DNA of 64,000 nt from Dysgonomonas mossii DSM 22836 (GTDB lineage Bacteria; Bacteroidota; Bacteroidia; Bacteroidales; Dysgonomonadaceae): contig NZ_GL892005.1 in NCBI RefSeq assembly GCF_000213575.1, positions 467,995 through 531,994 of the forward strand, given 5' to 3'. Each line of letters starts with the position of its first letter. Positions within the stretch are counted from its first letter, which is position 1. The notes under the pieces are model-generated. The model was not told the DNA's origin. It saw only the letters and a program-made list of their open reading frames with translations, and searched no databases. The position numbers and the translations under genes were made by a program. Positions 35,571-44,441 of the stretch are shown piece after piece.

Positions 35571-37868
35571 ATGACTGTAAGACAATTATTATTGGTCTTC
35601 TTGGCCTTCTTTGCTATCTCTGGCAATATATTGGGACAAGGGAAAGATCCAAAGATGGATAAGTTTATCAATGATTTAATGAGTAAGATGACGCTGGATG
35701 AGAAAATCGGACAGCTTAATCTGCCTAGTTCCGGAGATATAACCACCGGACAGGCTAAAAGCAGTAATATAGCTGAAAAAATTAAGAAAGGACAAGTCGG
35801 TGGATTATTCAATATAAAAGGTGTTGAGAAAATTAAAGAAGTTCAACGCATTGCAGTAGAACAGAGTCGTCTGAAAATTCCATTAATATTTGGAATGGAC
35901 GTAATTCACGGATACGAAACTGTATTTCCAATTCCTTTAGGAATGGCTGCTACATGGGATATGGCTGCTGTAGAGCAATCAGCTCGTATCGCTGCAATAG
36001 AAGCAAGTGCCGATGGTATTTGCTGGACATTTAGTCCAATGGTTGATATTTCGAGAGATCCACGCTGGGGACGTTTTTCGGAAGGAAATGGAGAAGACCC
36101 TTTTCTTGGAGGACAAATCGCAAAAGCGATGGTTCGCGGATATCAGGGAGTAGGAGAGAACATGTATAAGTCTAACTCCAATATTATGGCTTGTGTTAAA
36201 CACTATGCGCTATATGGTGCAGGTGAAGCAGGTCGCGACTATAATACTGTAGACATGAGTCGTATACGTATGTTTAATGAATATATGTACCCTTATCAGG
36301 CTGCAGTAGAGGCGGGTGTAGGGAGCGTAATGGCTTCGTTTAATGAAGTGGACGGAGTTCCGGCTACAGCTAACAAATGGTTGATGACAGATGTATTGCG
36401 TAAGCAATGGGGATTTAACGGTTTTGTAGTTACAGACTACACCGGAATAAGTGAAATGATAGATCACGGAATTGGTGATCTACAAACCGTTTCGGCTCGT
36501 GCCTTGAAAGCAGGGATCGATATGGATATGGTAAGTGAAGGCTTGGCTACAGTGGGCAAGTCTCTTAAAGAAGGAAAAGTTACGCAAGCTGAAATAGATC
36601 AGGCTTGTCGCCGTGTGTTGGAAGCAAAATATAAATTAGGATTATTTGCAGATCCATATAAATATTGCGATGTAAATCGTGCAAAAAAAGAAATATACAC
36701 AGCCGAAAATCGTGCTGTTGCTCGTAAGATAGCTTCCGAAAGTTTTGTTTTGCTTAAAAACGCAAATAACACTTTGCCTTTGAAAAAAGGTGGAACTATA
36801 GCAGTGGTTGGTCCTTTGGCAAACACACGCTCTAATATGCCCGGAACATGGAGTGTTGCCGTGGATCTTACTAAACCTGCAACCGTAGTTGAAGGTATTC
36901 AGGAGGTCGCCGGAAGTAATGCTAGGGTTGTTTATGCAAAAGGTAGTCATCTGATAAATGATGCAAAATATGAACAAAATGCAACAATGTTTGGTCGTAC
37001 ATTGCATAGAGATCAGGAAACTCGTAGCAATGAAGAAATGCTACAAGAAGCATTACAAATATCAAAGGATGCAGATGTAATCGTTGCAGCATTGGGTGAA
37101 TCGTCTGAGATGAGTGGAGAATCTAGTTCTCGTACCGAAATTGGTATACCTGATGTACAGAAAGAATTGTTAAGAGAATTATTGAAAACCGGAAAACCTG
37201 TTGTCTTGGTATTGTTTACTGGTCGTCCATTGACTTTGACTTGGGAAAATGAAAACGTACCGGCCATTCTTAATGTTTGGTTTGGTGGTTCAGAGGCTGC
37301 ACATGCTATTGGAGATGTTTTGTTTGGAGATGTCAACCCTAGCGGAAAACTTGTTGCTACTTTCCCTCAGAATGTGGGACAGATTCCGTTATTCTACAAT
37401 CATAAAAATACAGGTCGTCCGTTGCAGGAAGGCAGATGGTTTGAGAAATTCCGCAGTAACTATTTAGATGTAAGCAACGCTCCCCTATATCCATTTGGAT
37501 ACGGATTAAGCTATACTACATTTAGCTATAGCGACATTAAATTGAGTTCTACAACACTTGATGCAAAAGGAGAATTAACAGCTTCCGTCACTGTTACAAA
37601 TACAGGGAAATATGATGGAGCAGAAGTTGTTCAACTTTATATTCGTGACTTGGTCGGTAGTGTGACACGTCCGGTGAAAGAATTGAAAGGCTTTGAAAAA
37701 ACATTTATAAAAGCAGGAGAAAGTAAGAATGTTAGTTTTAAGATAACTCCTGAGTTATTGAAATTCTACAATTATAATCTCGAATATGTATTTGAAAAAG
37801 GTGATTTTGATGTGATGATAGGAGGTAATAGTAGTGATGTTAAATCTGCGAGATTTACATTAAATTAA
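35571..37868 (+). CDS. Glycoside hydrolase family 3 beta-glucosidase (BglX-like)
   Basis: A 765-aa exported GH3 enzyme (signal peptide 1-22, QLLLVFLAFFAISGNILGQ). N-terminal barrel with MTLDEKIGQLNLP, FGMDVIHGYETVFPIPLG, RWGRFSEGNGEDP and KHYALYG (K210-H211). The nucleophile is Asp289 in GFVVTDYTG. The alpha/beta sandwich follows (ADVIVAALGESSEMSGESSSR, where the acid/base Glu normally lies), then a fibronectin III-like domain (ASVTVTNTGKYDGAEVVQLYIRD in two parts). In Bacteroides a GH3 next to a GH144 cleaves beta-1,2-gluco-oligosaccharides, as I recall, and the same pair is adjacent here. The enzyme probably frees glucose in the periplasm. Confidence 0.92.
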   Translation: MTVRQLLLVFLAFFAISGNILGQGKDPKMDKFINDLMSKMTLDEKIGQLNLPSSGDITTGQAKSSNIAEKIKKGQVGGLFNIKGVEKIKEVQRIAVEQSRLKIPLIFGMDVIHGYETVFPIPLGMAATWDMAAVEQSARIAAIEASADGICWTFSPMVDISRDPRWGRFSEGNGEDPFLGGQIAKAMVRGYQGVGENMYKSNSNIMACVKHYALYGAGEAGRDYNTVDMSRIRMFNEYMYPYQAAVEAGVGSVMASFNEVDGVPATANKWLMTDVLRKQWGFNGFVVTDYTGISEMIDHGIGDLQTVSARALKAGIDMDMVSEGLATVGKSLKEGKVTQAEIDQACRRVLEAKYKLGLFADPYKYCDVNRAKKEIYTAENRAVARKIASESFVLLKNANNTLPLKKGGTIAVVGPLANTRSNMPGTWSVAVDLTKPATVVEGIQEVAGSNARVVYAKGSHLINDAKYEQNATMFGRTLHRDQETRSNEEMLQEALQISKDADVIVAALGESSEMSGESSSRTEIGIPDVQKELLRELLKTGKPVVLVLFTGRPLTLTWENENVPAILNVWFGGSEAAHAIGDVLFGDVNPSGKLVATFPQNVGQIPLFYNHKNTGRPLQEGRWFEKFRSNYLDVSNAPLYPFGYGLSYTTFSYSDIKLSSTTLDAKGELTASVTVTNTGKYDGAEVVQLYIRDLVGSVTRPVKELKGFEKTFIKAGESKNVSFKITPELLKFYNYNLEYVFEKGDFDVMIGGNSSDVKSARFTLN

Positions 37869-37883
37869 ATGCTCTGAGTCTTG

Positions 37884-37915
37884 AAAAAGAGACTATGCAA
37901 TCTTAGTCTCTTTTT
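37884..37915 (+). terminator. Intra-operon terminator between GH3 and the GH144-like gene
   Basis: An 11-bp stem AAAAAGAGACT/AGTCTCTTTTT (37884-37894 with 37905-37915), 10-base loop, then CTTGTTTATT. The form is canonical, 16 bases past the GH3 stop, so the GH144-like gene would be read through only partly or have its own promoter. Confidence 0.75.
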
Positions 37916-37940
37916 CTTGTTTATTATTAAAACAGATAAT

Positions 37941-39302
37941 ATGAAAAAAATATATATACCATTCATTTCTATAATACTTGTGCTAGCGGCTATTAGCTGT
38001 AAGGATAAATCCAATAAAGATACTGATGATAGCACCATAGAGCCAATTGCTATTACAGATGAGGCTCTATTGGATAGTGTTCAGCGCAGGACATTTAATT
38101 ATTTTTGGGATGGGGCCGAACCTACGAGTGGAATGGCTCGCGAACGCTTTCATGTAGATGGAGTATATCCTCAAAATGATAAAAATGTGGTGACTTCCGG
38201 AGGCAGTGGCTTTGGAATAATGGCTATTGTTGCCGGAATAGACAGAGGGTATATAACTCGTGAACAAGGTTTAGAACGGTTTACAAAGATTGTAAACTTT
38301 CTCGAGAAAGCAGATTCTTTTCATGGTGTATTTCCACATTGGTGGAATGGTGAGACTGGCGAAGTAAAAGGCTTTAGTGATAAAGACAATGGAGGTGACT
38401 TAGTTGAAACGTCATTCCTTCTACAAGGTTTGTTGGCACTTCATCAGTATTATGTAAATGGGTCTGATGCAGAAAAAGCTTTAGCTGTCCGTATTGACAA
38501 CCTTTGGAAAAATGTGGACTGGAACTGGCATCGTAACGGTCAAAATGTATTGTATTGGCATTGGAGCCCTAACCATTCATGGGAAATGAATTTTCCTATT
38601 CGTGGATACAATGAATGTCTCATTACTTATATCCTGGCTGCATGTTCTCCTACTCATGGCACTCCGGCTGAGGTCTATCATGAAGGTTGGGCAGAAAACG
38701 GAAAGATTATTGCTCCTCATCAATTGGATGGGTATAACCTGAATATGCGTTATCAAAGCAATAGCGGAGCAGGCCCTTTATTCTGGGCTCATTATTCATT
38801 CTTAGGATTAAATCCTACCGGGCTAAAAGATAAGTATGCTGATTATTATCAGGAAATGAAAAATTATACACTCATAAATAGAGCGTATTGCTTACGTAAC
38901 CCGAAAGGATTTAAAGGATATGGAGAAGATTGCTGGGGATTGACTGCTAGTTATTCTGTAAAAGGATATAGTGCTCATGAGCCAACAGAAGAAGGAGACC
39001 TCGGTGTAATAACTCCTACGGCAGCCTTGTCTTCTATTGTATATACTCCTGAGGAATCAATGAAAGTAATACGCAAGCTATATAGCATGGGCGATAAGGT
39101 TTGGGGGCAATATGGTTTTTATGATGCTTTTAGTGAAACAGATAACTGGTATCCACAGCGTTATTTAGCAATAGACCAAGGTACAATAGCTGTGATGATC
39201 GAGAACTATCGTTCGCAGTTGCTTTGGAATCTATTTATGAGTCACCCTGATGTTCAAAAGGGGCTTAAAAAACTAGGCTTTGAATCTCCTTCATTGAACT
39301 AA
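37941..39302 (+). CDS. Glucoamylase-fold lipoprotein, probable GH144 endo-beta-1,2-glucanase
   Basis: A 453-aa lipoprotein when started at the ATG at 37941 (KKIYIPFISIILVLAAISCKDK). An in-frame TTG at 37881 lies within the preceding terminator and is rejected. It has the alpha6/alpha6-barrel 'glycoamylase' (PF10091) pattern: TFNYFWDGAEPTSGMARER, GSGFGIMAIVAGIDRG, FPHWWNGETG, GGDLVETSFLLQGLL and IRGYNECLITYILAA. Acidic residues D153 and E156 (GGDLVET) and E225 (YNECL) are 3 and 69 residues apart. From memory this is the spacing of the catalytic-site acids of a Chitinophaga GH144 enzyme. Paired with GH3, the role is depolymerising beta-1,2-glucan. Confidence 0.85.
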   Translation: MKKIYIPFISIILVLAAISCKDKSNKDTDDSTIEPIAITDEALLDSVQRRTFNYFWDGAEPTSGMARERFHVDGVYPQNDKNVVTSGGSGFGIMAIVAGIDRGYITREQGLERFTKIVNFLEKADSFHGVFPHWWNGETGEVKGFSDKDNGGDLVETSFLLQGLLALHQYYVNGSDAEKALAVRIDNLWKNVDWNWHRNGQNVLYWHWSPNHSWEMNFPIRGYNECLITYILAACSPTHGTPAEVYHEGWAENGKIIAPHQLDGYNLNMRYQSNSGAGPLFWAHYSFLGLNPTGLKDKYADYYQEMKNYTLINRAYCLRNPKGFKGYGEDCWGLTASYSVKGYSAHEPTEEGDLGVITPTAALSSIVYTPEESMKVIRKLYSMGDKVWGQYGFYDAFSETDNWYPQRYLAIDQGTIAVMIENYRSQLLWNLFMSHPDVQKGLKKLGFESPSLN

Positions 39303-39397
39303 AGAGTTATAAAACCAAAAGGAAATAGCATGATAACTCACATGAAGTAAGATGTATTATCGTTATCTTTAATGTCAGTTATTTTAAAATTAAGGTT

Positions 39398-40162
39398 ATG
39401 AAAAAAGGTGTTTTATCTTTCATTTTTCTAATTTGTTCTTTATTCAGTTTTGCTCAGTTCAAGAATGCCTCATTTATGTTTGATGGGCATACGTTACCAT
39501 ATCAGATAATGTATCCAGAGAACTATGATGAGTCGAAGCAGTATCCATTGGTCGTATTTCTTCATGGAGCAGGAGAACGAGGTAATGACAATCAGAAGCA
39601 ATTGACTCATGGTAAGCAGTTTCTTATTGATAATTTTCAGTCAGCTTATCCTGCTATCGTTATAGCACCTCAATGTCCTGCCGATAGTTATTGGGCCAAT
39701 GTTGTTCGTCATCAGATTGATAATAAAATGACATTGACCTTCGGTGTTTCTGAGGGAATCACAGAACCAATGAGTACACTGATTGCTTTAGTCCAAAATT
39801 GGCTGACCTCAGGGAAAGTAGACTCCAATCAAGTATATGTAGGAGGTTTGTCAATGGGTGGTATGGGTACATTAGAATTGTTGTGGCGATTGCCTGATAC
39901 TTTCTCAGCGGCGTTCCCAATCTGTGGGGGTGCTGATTTGAGTAAGCTACCTTTGTATGCCCACAATACAGCTGTTTGGCTTTTTCATGGCAGTGCCGAC
40001 TCTGTCGTTCCTGTGGAAAATTCGAGAAATATATATAAACGTCTCAAAGAACTAGGATGTGATGCGGAATATACCGAATATGAAGGAGTTAATCATAATA
40101 GCTGGGACAATGCCTTCAAAGAAGAAGGGCTTGCCTCATGGCTGTTTAAACATAAAAAATAA
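39398..40162 (+). CDS. Secreted alpha/beta-hydrolase esterase (COG4099-like)
   Basis: A 254-aa exported serine hydrolase with signal peptide (KKGVLSFIFLICSLFSFAQ). Oxyanion motif HGAGERG (56-62), nucleophile Ser152 in GLSMGGMG, Asp201 in HGSADSVVP and His233 in VNHNSWD form the triad. Similar proteins are annotated as predicted peptidases, phospholipase/carboxylesterases or feruloyl-type esterases. In this PUL it most likely removes ester groups (acetyl, succinyl or similar) from the glycan, and beta-1,2-glucans of bacteria do carry such groups. Substrate is inference. It is the last gene of the PUL and is followed by a terminator. Confidence 0.85.
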   Translation: MKKGVLSFIFLICSLFSFAQFKNASFMFDGHTLPYQIMYPENYDESKQYPLVVFLHGAGERGNDNQKQLTHGKQFLIDNFQSAYPAIVIAPQCPADSYWANVVRHQIDNKMTLTFGVSEGITEPMSTLIALVQNWLTSGKVDSNQVYVGGLSMGGMGTLELLWRLPDTFSAAFPICGGADLSKLPLYAHNTAVWLFHGSADSVVPVENSRNIYKRLKELGCDAEYTEYEGVNHNSWDNAFKEEGLASWLFKHKK

Positions 40163-40231
40163 AAGCTGAATTCAAGGTTTGTTTGGTGTTAGGCTAACTA
40201 TGGTTGGTTGGTAATTGGTGTTATAAGGAGT

Positions 40232-40269
40232 AGAGACTGCATTAGTATTGTATGACTTTTGCAGTCTCT
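40232..40269 (+). terminator. Terminator after the PUL esterase gene
   Basis: AGAGACTGCA pairs with TGCAGTCTCT (10 bp, 18-base loop) and is followed by TTTTATATT. It is placed for the plus-strand operon and ends 9 bases before the tyrA stop. Confidence 0.8.
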
Positions 40270-40278
40270 TTTTATATT

Positions 40279-41058
40279 CTATTTGTCAGCTATATTCGCT
40301 CTTACTTTTGTGAGGAAACTTAGCATTGCTGCACTGTCTTTTTTCTCGATGATCTCTAAAAGATGCTTTAATTCGCCTCGTATACTCTCCACCTGAGCAG
40401 GAGTATAAGGATTGAAGAGAATCTCGGTCAACAAATAGTCATCTTCCGACAGAAGCCCTTTTGCAATATTCATGTGACGCTTGAAGGTTGTTCCCGGAGC
40501 ATCCTGATGTTTCATTACAGAAGCGAATACAAGTGTAGACGCAAACGGAATTGAAAGCGAATATGCAATCGTTTCGTCATGCTCTTCGAATGTATATTCA
40601 AAAACGTTCAACTTAAGGCTGTTATACAAGTCTTTGAAAAATATTTTTCCCCAATGGTTCGATTCTGAAATTACAATTGCACTCTGTGTACTAAGGTCTG
40701 TTAGATTGGCAAATGTAGGGCCAAACATAGGATGGGTAGATGCAAACGGTCTGCCTGTTTTTTTATAAAACTCTTTTAGTCCCGTCTTTACAGATGCAAT
40801 ATCCGACAATATACAATCTTCATCCAGATATGGCAGTACCATTTCAAATGCCTGAATGGTATATTTGACTGTTGCTGCATTAATAACAATTTCAGGTTTG
40901 AAGTCCCTTATCTCTTCCGGATTGCTCATTCTGACTACATTATAAACAAATCGTAGACGTTTGGGATCAATGTCAAATATAGCAACTTCGTGATCGAAAC
41001 TTAATACATCAGTAAAGAAGGAGCCCATTTTTCCGGCTCCTAATATTAATATCTTCAT
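40279..41058 (-). CDS. tyrA: Prephenate dehydrogenase
   Basis: A 259-aa NAD(P)-dependent enzyme making 4-hydroxyphenylpyruvate from prephenate for tyrosine. The Rossmann motif LILGAGKMGSFFTDVL is at the N-terminus. The catalytic region has STHPMFGPTFANL (His of the prephenate site) and SYSLSIPFA. There is no chorismate mutase or ACT domain. It is the last gene of the aromatic operon and starts 6 bases after the DAHP synthase-chorismate mutase stop. Its expression may depend on the attenuator in front of pheA (inference). Confidence 0.9.
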   Translation of the reverse strand: MKILILGAGKMGSFFTDVLSFDHEVAIFDIDPKRLRFVYNVVRMSNPEEIRDFKPEIVINAATVKYTIQAFEMVLPYLDEDCILSDIASVKTGLKEFYKKTGRPFASTHPMFGPTFANLTDLSTQSAIVISESNHWGKIFFKDLYNSLKLNVFEYTFEEHDETIAYSLSIPFASTLVFASVMKHQDAPGTTFKRHMNIAKGLLSEDDYLLTEILFNPYTPAQVESIRGELKHLLEIIEKKDSAAMLSFLTKVRANIADK

Positions 41059-41064
41059 ATACGG

Positions 41065-42126
41065 TTACTTGTTTAATATCTCAACCTGTTGTCTTACAGA
41101 TTCTTCGTGTATTGCTTCCAGAACCACACGCATAAAGTCAGGGTTCATACTCATAGATGTTGCCTGAGCAATTCGTTTTTGAAGAATTTCATCATAGCGG
41201 TCTGTCTGAACAACGGTTAAATTGTGCTCTTTCTTGAAAGTACCTATTTCGCATGATATGCGCATACGTTTTGCAAGTAATTCCAGCAACTGATCGTCTA
41301 GTTCGTCTATTTGTCTGCGAAGGTCAGAAAGGTCTTCTGTCGATTGCTTACCATCACGAATAATAAGTGCTGTCAGTATTTCTTTTAGTCTCACCGGCGT
41401 TACCTGTTGAGAAGCATCACTCCAAGCATTTTCAGGGTCGCAATGAGTTTCTATAATCAATCCGTCATAGTTTAAGTCCATTGCTTGCTGGCATAGCGGC
41501 TGTATAAGGTCACGTTTTCCTCCGATATGACTTGGGTCGCAAATAACAGGCAGATCAGGAAAACGACGTTTCAGTTCGATCGGTATATGCCATTGAGGCA
41601 GGTTTCTGTAGATTTTCTTATCGTATGAACTAAATCCACGGTGTATTGCTCCTATCTTGGTTAGACCTACATTGCTGAGGCGTTCAAGAGCACCGATCCA
41701 TAACTCTAAATCGGGATTAACAGGGTTCTTAACCAATACCGGGATATCAACACCCTGTAGCGCTTCTGCTATTTCCTGAACTGCGAATGGATTTGCTGTT
41801 GTACGGGCACCGATCCATAACATGTCGATACCATATTTAAGAGCTTCATAAACGTGTTTCTGTGTTGCAACTTCAGTAGAAACGTACATTCCGGTTTCTT
41901 GTTTCACTTTTTTGAGCCAAGCAAGGCCTTCGCTGCCAACTCCTTCAAATCCACCTGGTTTAGTGCGAGGTTTCCATATTCCGGCACGAAGGATTTTTAT
42001 GCCGTCTGCTGCTAGTTGCTTTGCAGTATTCATTACTTGTTCTTCAGTCTCGGCACTGCATGGACCGGCTATTACAAGAGGACGTTTCGGGTCAACTCCC
42101 GGAAGTAAAATTGAATCTAGTTTCAT
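41065..42126 (-). CDS. DAHP synthase fused to chorismate mutase
   Basis: A 353-aa bifunctional enzyme. Residues 1-260 are a KDO8P synthase-like DAHP synthase (GPCSAETEEQV, LRAGIWKPRTKPGGFEG, WIGARTTANPF, PVICDPSHIGGKRD, GLIIETHCDPENAWSDA), the first step of the shikimate pathway. Residues about 270-350 are an AroQ-type chorismate mutase (LRRQIDELDDQLLELLAKRM, RYDEILQKR). Fusion of the entry and branch-point enzymes is common in Bacteroidota and allows allosteric coupling. A 166-base gap upstream separates it from the aminotransferase and holds a GTCAC-type motif; tyrA follows 6 bases later. Confidence 0.92.
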   Translation of the reverse strand: MKLDSILLPGVDPKRPLVIAGPCSAETEEQVMNTAKQLAADGIKILRAGIWKPRTKPGGFEGVGSEGLAWLKKVKQETGMYVSTEVATQKHVYEALKYGIDMLWIGARTTANPFAVQEIAEALQGVDIPVLVKNPVNPDLELWIGALERLSNVGLTKIGAIHRGFSSYDKKIYRNLPQWHIPIELKRRFPDLPVICDPSHIGGKRDLIQPLCQQAMDLNYDGLIIETHCDPENAWSDASQQVTPVRLKEILTALIIRDGKQSTEDLSDLRRQIDELDDQLLELLAKRMRISCEIGTFKKEHNLTVVQTDRYDEILQKRIAQATSMSMNPDFMRVVLEAIHEESVRQQVEILNK

Positions 42127-42292
42127 ATTTATTTTAATTTGTTTTTTGATTATTCTATATTTTAGCTAAAAAGTGACAAAGGTGACAACTTTTAATCTGT
42201 TTTTATCTGTTACCTTTTATTTACTGTCTATAATTTAATACTCTATAATAGATAAATTTAGGCTGTCCTGATAAATGATATTGTGGCAATCA

Positions 42293-43462
42293 TTAATTTG
42301 TTACCTTTTTTATTCTTTCCAAAGCCTCTTTAAGCATGTCTTCATTGCAGCACAAAGAGATACGTATATATCCTTCTCCTTTGTTCCCGAAAATGAATCC
42401 CGGGGTTAAGAAAACATTCGCTTCGTATAAAATTTTGTCAGCCAATTCTTCGCTGCTTTTGTATTCTGCCGGAATCTTTCCCCAAAGAAACATTCCCGAT
42501 TGTTTTTTATCAAAAGTGCAACCTAGCTCTTTCATAATAGCTTCTGCATATTGACGGCGATTGGCGTATAATTTGATATTGTTTTCTTTGTGCCATTCGC
42601 CCGAATTGTTCAGAGCGGCAATGGCTGCCAACTGTATAGGTTTTAGTATTCCACTCTCGATGTTGGTCAGAACCTTTAGCACCCATTGTATAAATTGTGC
42701 ATTTGAAGCCAATGTCCCAATTCTCCATCCGGGCATATTGTGCGATTTACTCATCGAATTGAGTTCGATACATATATCTTTCGCTCCTTCTACTTGCAGT
42801 ATACTTAATGGCTTTTCGTTAAGAATAAGACTATAAGGGTTATCGTGAGCTATGATGATGCCATGTTTCTTTCCAAAAGTAACTATTTTTTCAAATAATT
42901 CGATCGTAGCGTTTGCGCCTGTAGGCATGTTAGGATAATTAATCCACATTAGTTTTACATTCGATAAGTCTAGCTTTTCCAATGCATCGAAATCCGGTTG
43001 CCAATTATTATTCTCATCCAATTCGTAAGAGACAATATTTGCCCCAACAAGCTTGCTCACTGAACTATATGTCGGATACCCCGGATTAGGCACTAATACT
43101 CCGTCTCCCGGATTGAGAAATGCCAGAGAGATATGTAAGATTCCTTCCTTTGAGCCTATCAAGGGTTGTATTTCATTTGCAAAATCCAGATTTACATTAT
43201 ATGTTCTTTTGTACCAATCAGCAAAAGCCTTACGCAACTCGGCAATACCCACATGGGGTTGATAGCCGTGTACATCTTTTTTTATTACAGATTCACATAG
43301 GGCTTTTGTGGTTTCTTCGGAAGGAGGGAGATCAGGACTTCCCACTCCGAGACTAATCACATTTTTTCCCATTGCGTTCATTTCGGCTACTTCTCTTAGT
43401 TTTTTCGAAAAGTAGTATTCACTTACTGTATTAAGGCGGTCTGCCGGTACTATTGTTCTCAT
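42293..43462 (-). CDS. PLP-dependent aminotransferase of the aromatic operon
   Basis: A 389-aa class I/II aminotransferase. The PLP lysine is in SMSKSHNMPGWRIG, with NYPNMPTGA (Asn-Pro region) and HDNPYSLI. It lies between pheA (40-base gap) and the DAHP synthase-mutase gene, so it probably transaminates phenylpyruvate and 4-hydroxyphenylpyruvate to Phe and Tyr, or prephenate to arogenate. By sequence it also resembles LL-diaminopimelate/aspartate aminotransferases, so the context decides the call. Start at 43462 gives the normal N-terminus (RTIVPADRLNTVSEYYFSKKL in two pieces). Confidence 0.85.
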   Translation of the reverse strand: MRTIVPADRLNTVSEYYFSKKLREVAEMNAMGKNVISLGVGSPDLPPSEETTKALCESVIKKDVHGYQPHVGIAELRKAFADWYKRTYNVNLDFANEIQPLIGSKEGILHISLAFLNPGDGVLVPNPGYPTYSSVSKLVGANIVSYELDENNNWQPDFDALEKLDLSNVKLMWINYPNMPTGANATIELFEKIVTFGKKHGIIIAHDNPYSLILNEKPLSILQVEGAKDICIELNSMSKSHNMPGWRIGTLASNAQFIQWVLKVLTNIESGILKPIQLAAIAALNNSGEWHKENNIKLYANRRQYAEAIMKELGCTFDKKQSGMFLWGKIPAEYKSSEELADKILYEANVFLTPGFIFGNKGEGYIRISLCCNEDMLKEALERIKKVTN

Positions 43463-43502
43463 ATTGTTATTAGCAGTTTGCTATTGTTAAATCGTGATTT
43501 TT

Positions 43503-44345
43503 TTATAATTCGCTTTGTTTTCCGTTTGGATATTCTCCCAAAAGCTTTAGTTCGCTTGTTAAAGGGCGGATTGCCTGTAGCGATTGCTTGTATCGGGTAA
43601 GATCAGAAAATGTAAGGTCTACATAGAACTGATATTCCCATTCTCTACCTATTATTGGTAGAGATTGTATCTTAGTCAAATTGATGCCGTAGAAAGAAAA
43701 TACCGATAATACTTTCGATAAGCTGCCTTCGCTATGTGGAGTTGTAAATACAATAGACGATTTATTCAAAACTTCTCCTTTTTGAAGTTCGTCTACCACC
43801 CACGGATTTGCTATAATAAGAAAGCGAGTAAAATTGTGCTTATTTGTCTCAATTCCCCTCGCTAAGATGTTTAGTCCATAAATTTCGGCCGCTTTGGTGC
43901 TGCATATCGCAGCAGTGGTCGATAGATGTTTCTCTGCTACATCTTTTGCTGCCAAAGCCGTATCTTCATGCTCTATAATCCTAACATCCGGTAGTGTATC
44001 TAGGAATTCTGTACATTGCATGAGTGCAATCGGATGCGATTCCACTTCTTTTATATCATGAATTGTTTGGCCGGGCAATGCCGCCAGACAATGAGAGATG
44101 CGTTGTTTGTATTCTCCTGCTATTGGGAGTTTATTTTCTTTTAGCAGATCGTAGTTGCCCAGAAGGCTACCGGCGATAGTGTTCTCTATGGCTATAATCC
44201 CGATCGTATTCGGTTCTTTTTTGATTGTTGTGAAAATATCACGAAAAGTAATGCATGGAACAATTTCGACTTCTTCTCCGAAAAAATTCTCTGCGGCTAT
44301 CCCATGATATGCACCTAATCCTCCTTGTATCGCAACTCTTTTCAT
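43503..44345 (-). CDS. pheA: Prephenate dehydratase with ACT domain
   Basis: A 280-aa monofunctional enzyme converting prephenate to phenylpyruvate. Catalytic part: IQGGLGAYHGIAAENFFG, IENTIAGSLLGNYDLL and NFTRFLII (TRF motif, catalytic Thr). The ACT domain starts near 190 (FTTPHSEGSLSKVLSVFSFYGINL). The Phe-binding ESRP motif of most ACT domains reads QSLP here, so feedback inhibition may be altered. It is the first gene of the aromatic operon and is preceded by a terminator, a mutually exclusive antiterminator segment and a Phe/Tyr-rich leader peptide. Confidence 0.93.
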   Translation of the reverse strand: MKRVAIQGGLGAYHGIAAENFFGEEVEIVPCITFRDIFTTIKKEPNTIGIIAIENTIAGSLLGNYDLLKENKLPIAGEYKQRISHCLAALPGQTIHDIKEVESHPIALMQCTEFLDTLPDVRIIEHEDTALAAKDVAEKHLSTTAAICSTKAAEIYGLNILARGIETNKHNFTRFLIIANPWVVDELQKGEVLNKSSIVFTTPHSEGSLSKVLSVFSFYGINLTKIQSLPIIGREWEYQFYVDLTFSDLTRYKQSLQAIRPLTSELKLLGEYPNGKQSEL

Positions 44346-44356
44346 AAAATGTTATC

Positions 44357-44387
44357 AAAAAAAAATCCCGTCATATTTGACAGGATT
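44357..44387 (-). terminator. Attenuator terminator in front of pheA
   Basis: On the minus strand AATCCTGTCA, loop AATA, TGACGGGATT (10 bp, one G-U), followed by a run of T up to nine long. It ends 12 bases before the pheA start codon, so it would stop transcription before the structural genes. It is the terminator arm pair of an attenuation system. Confidence 0.85.
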
Positions 44388-44440
44388 CCATATATTCTTG
44401 TTGTTTTAATTCACTCCAAATTTCTCATACAAAATCCTGT
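44380..44440 (-). promoter_or_regulatory. Antiterminator pairing segments of the pheA attenuator
   Basis: ACAGGATT (44440-44433, minus strand), starting 2 bases past the leader-peptide stop codon (one base apart), is exactly complementary to AATCCTGT (44387-44380), the 5' arm of the terminator. The two structures share the same arm and exclude each other. A ribosome that reaches the leader stop covers the first segment and allows termination. A ribosome stalled on Phe/Tyr codons leaves it free to pair. Confidence 0.8.
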
Positions 44441-44441
44441 T

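Noticed and set aside
37881-37940. TTG-initiated extension of the GH144-like gene
   Set aside because: It reads through the terminator stem, and the ATG at 37941 gives a normal lipoprotein signal.
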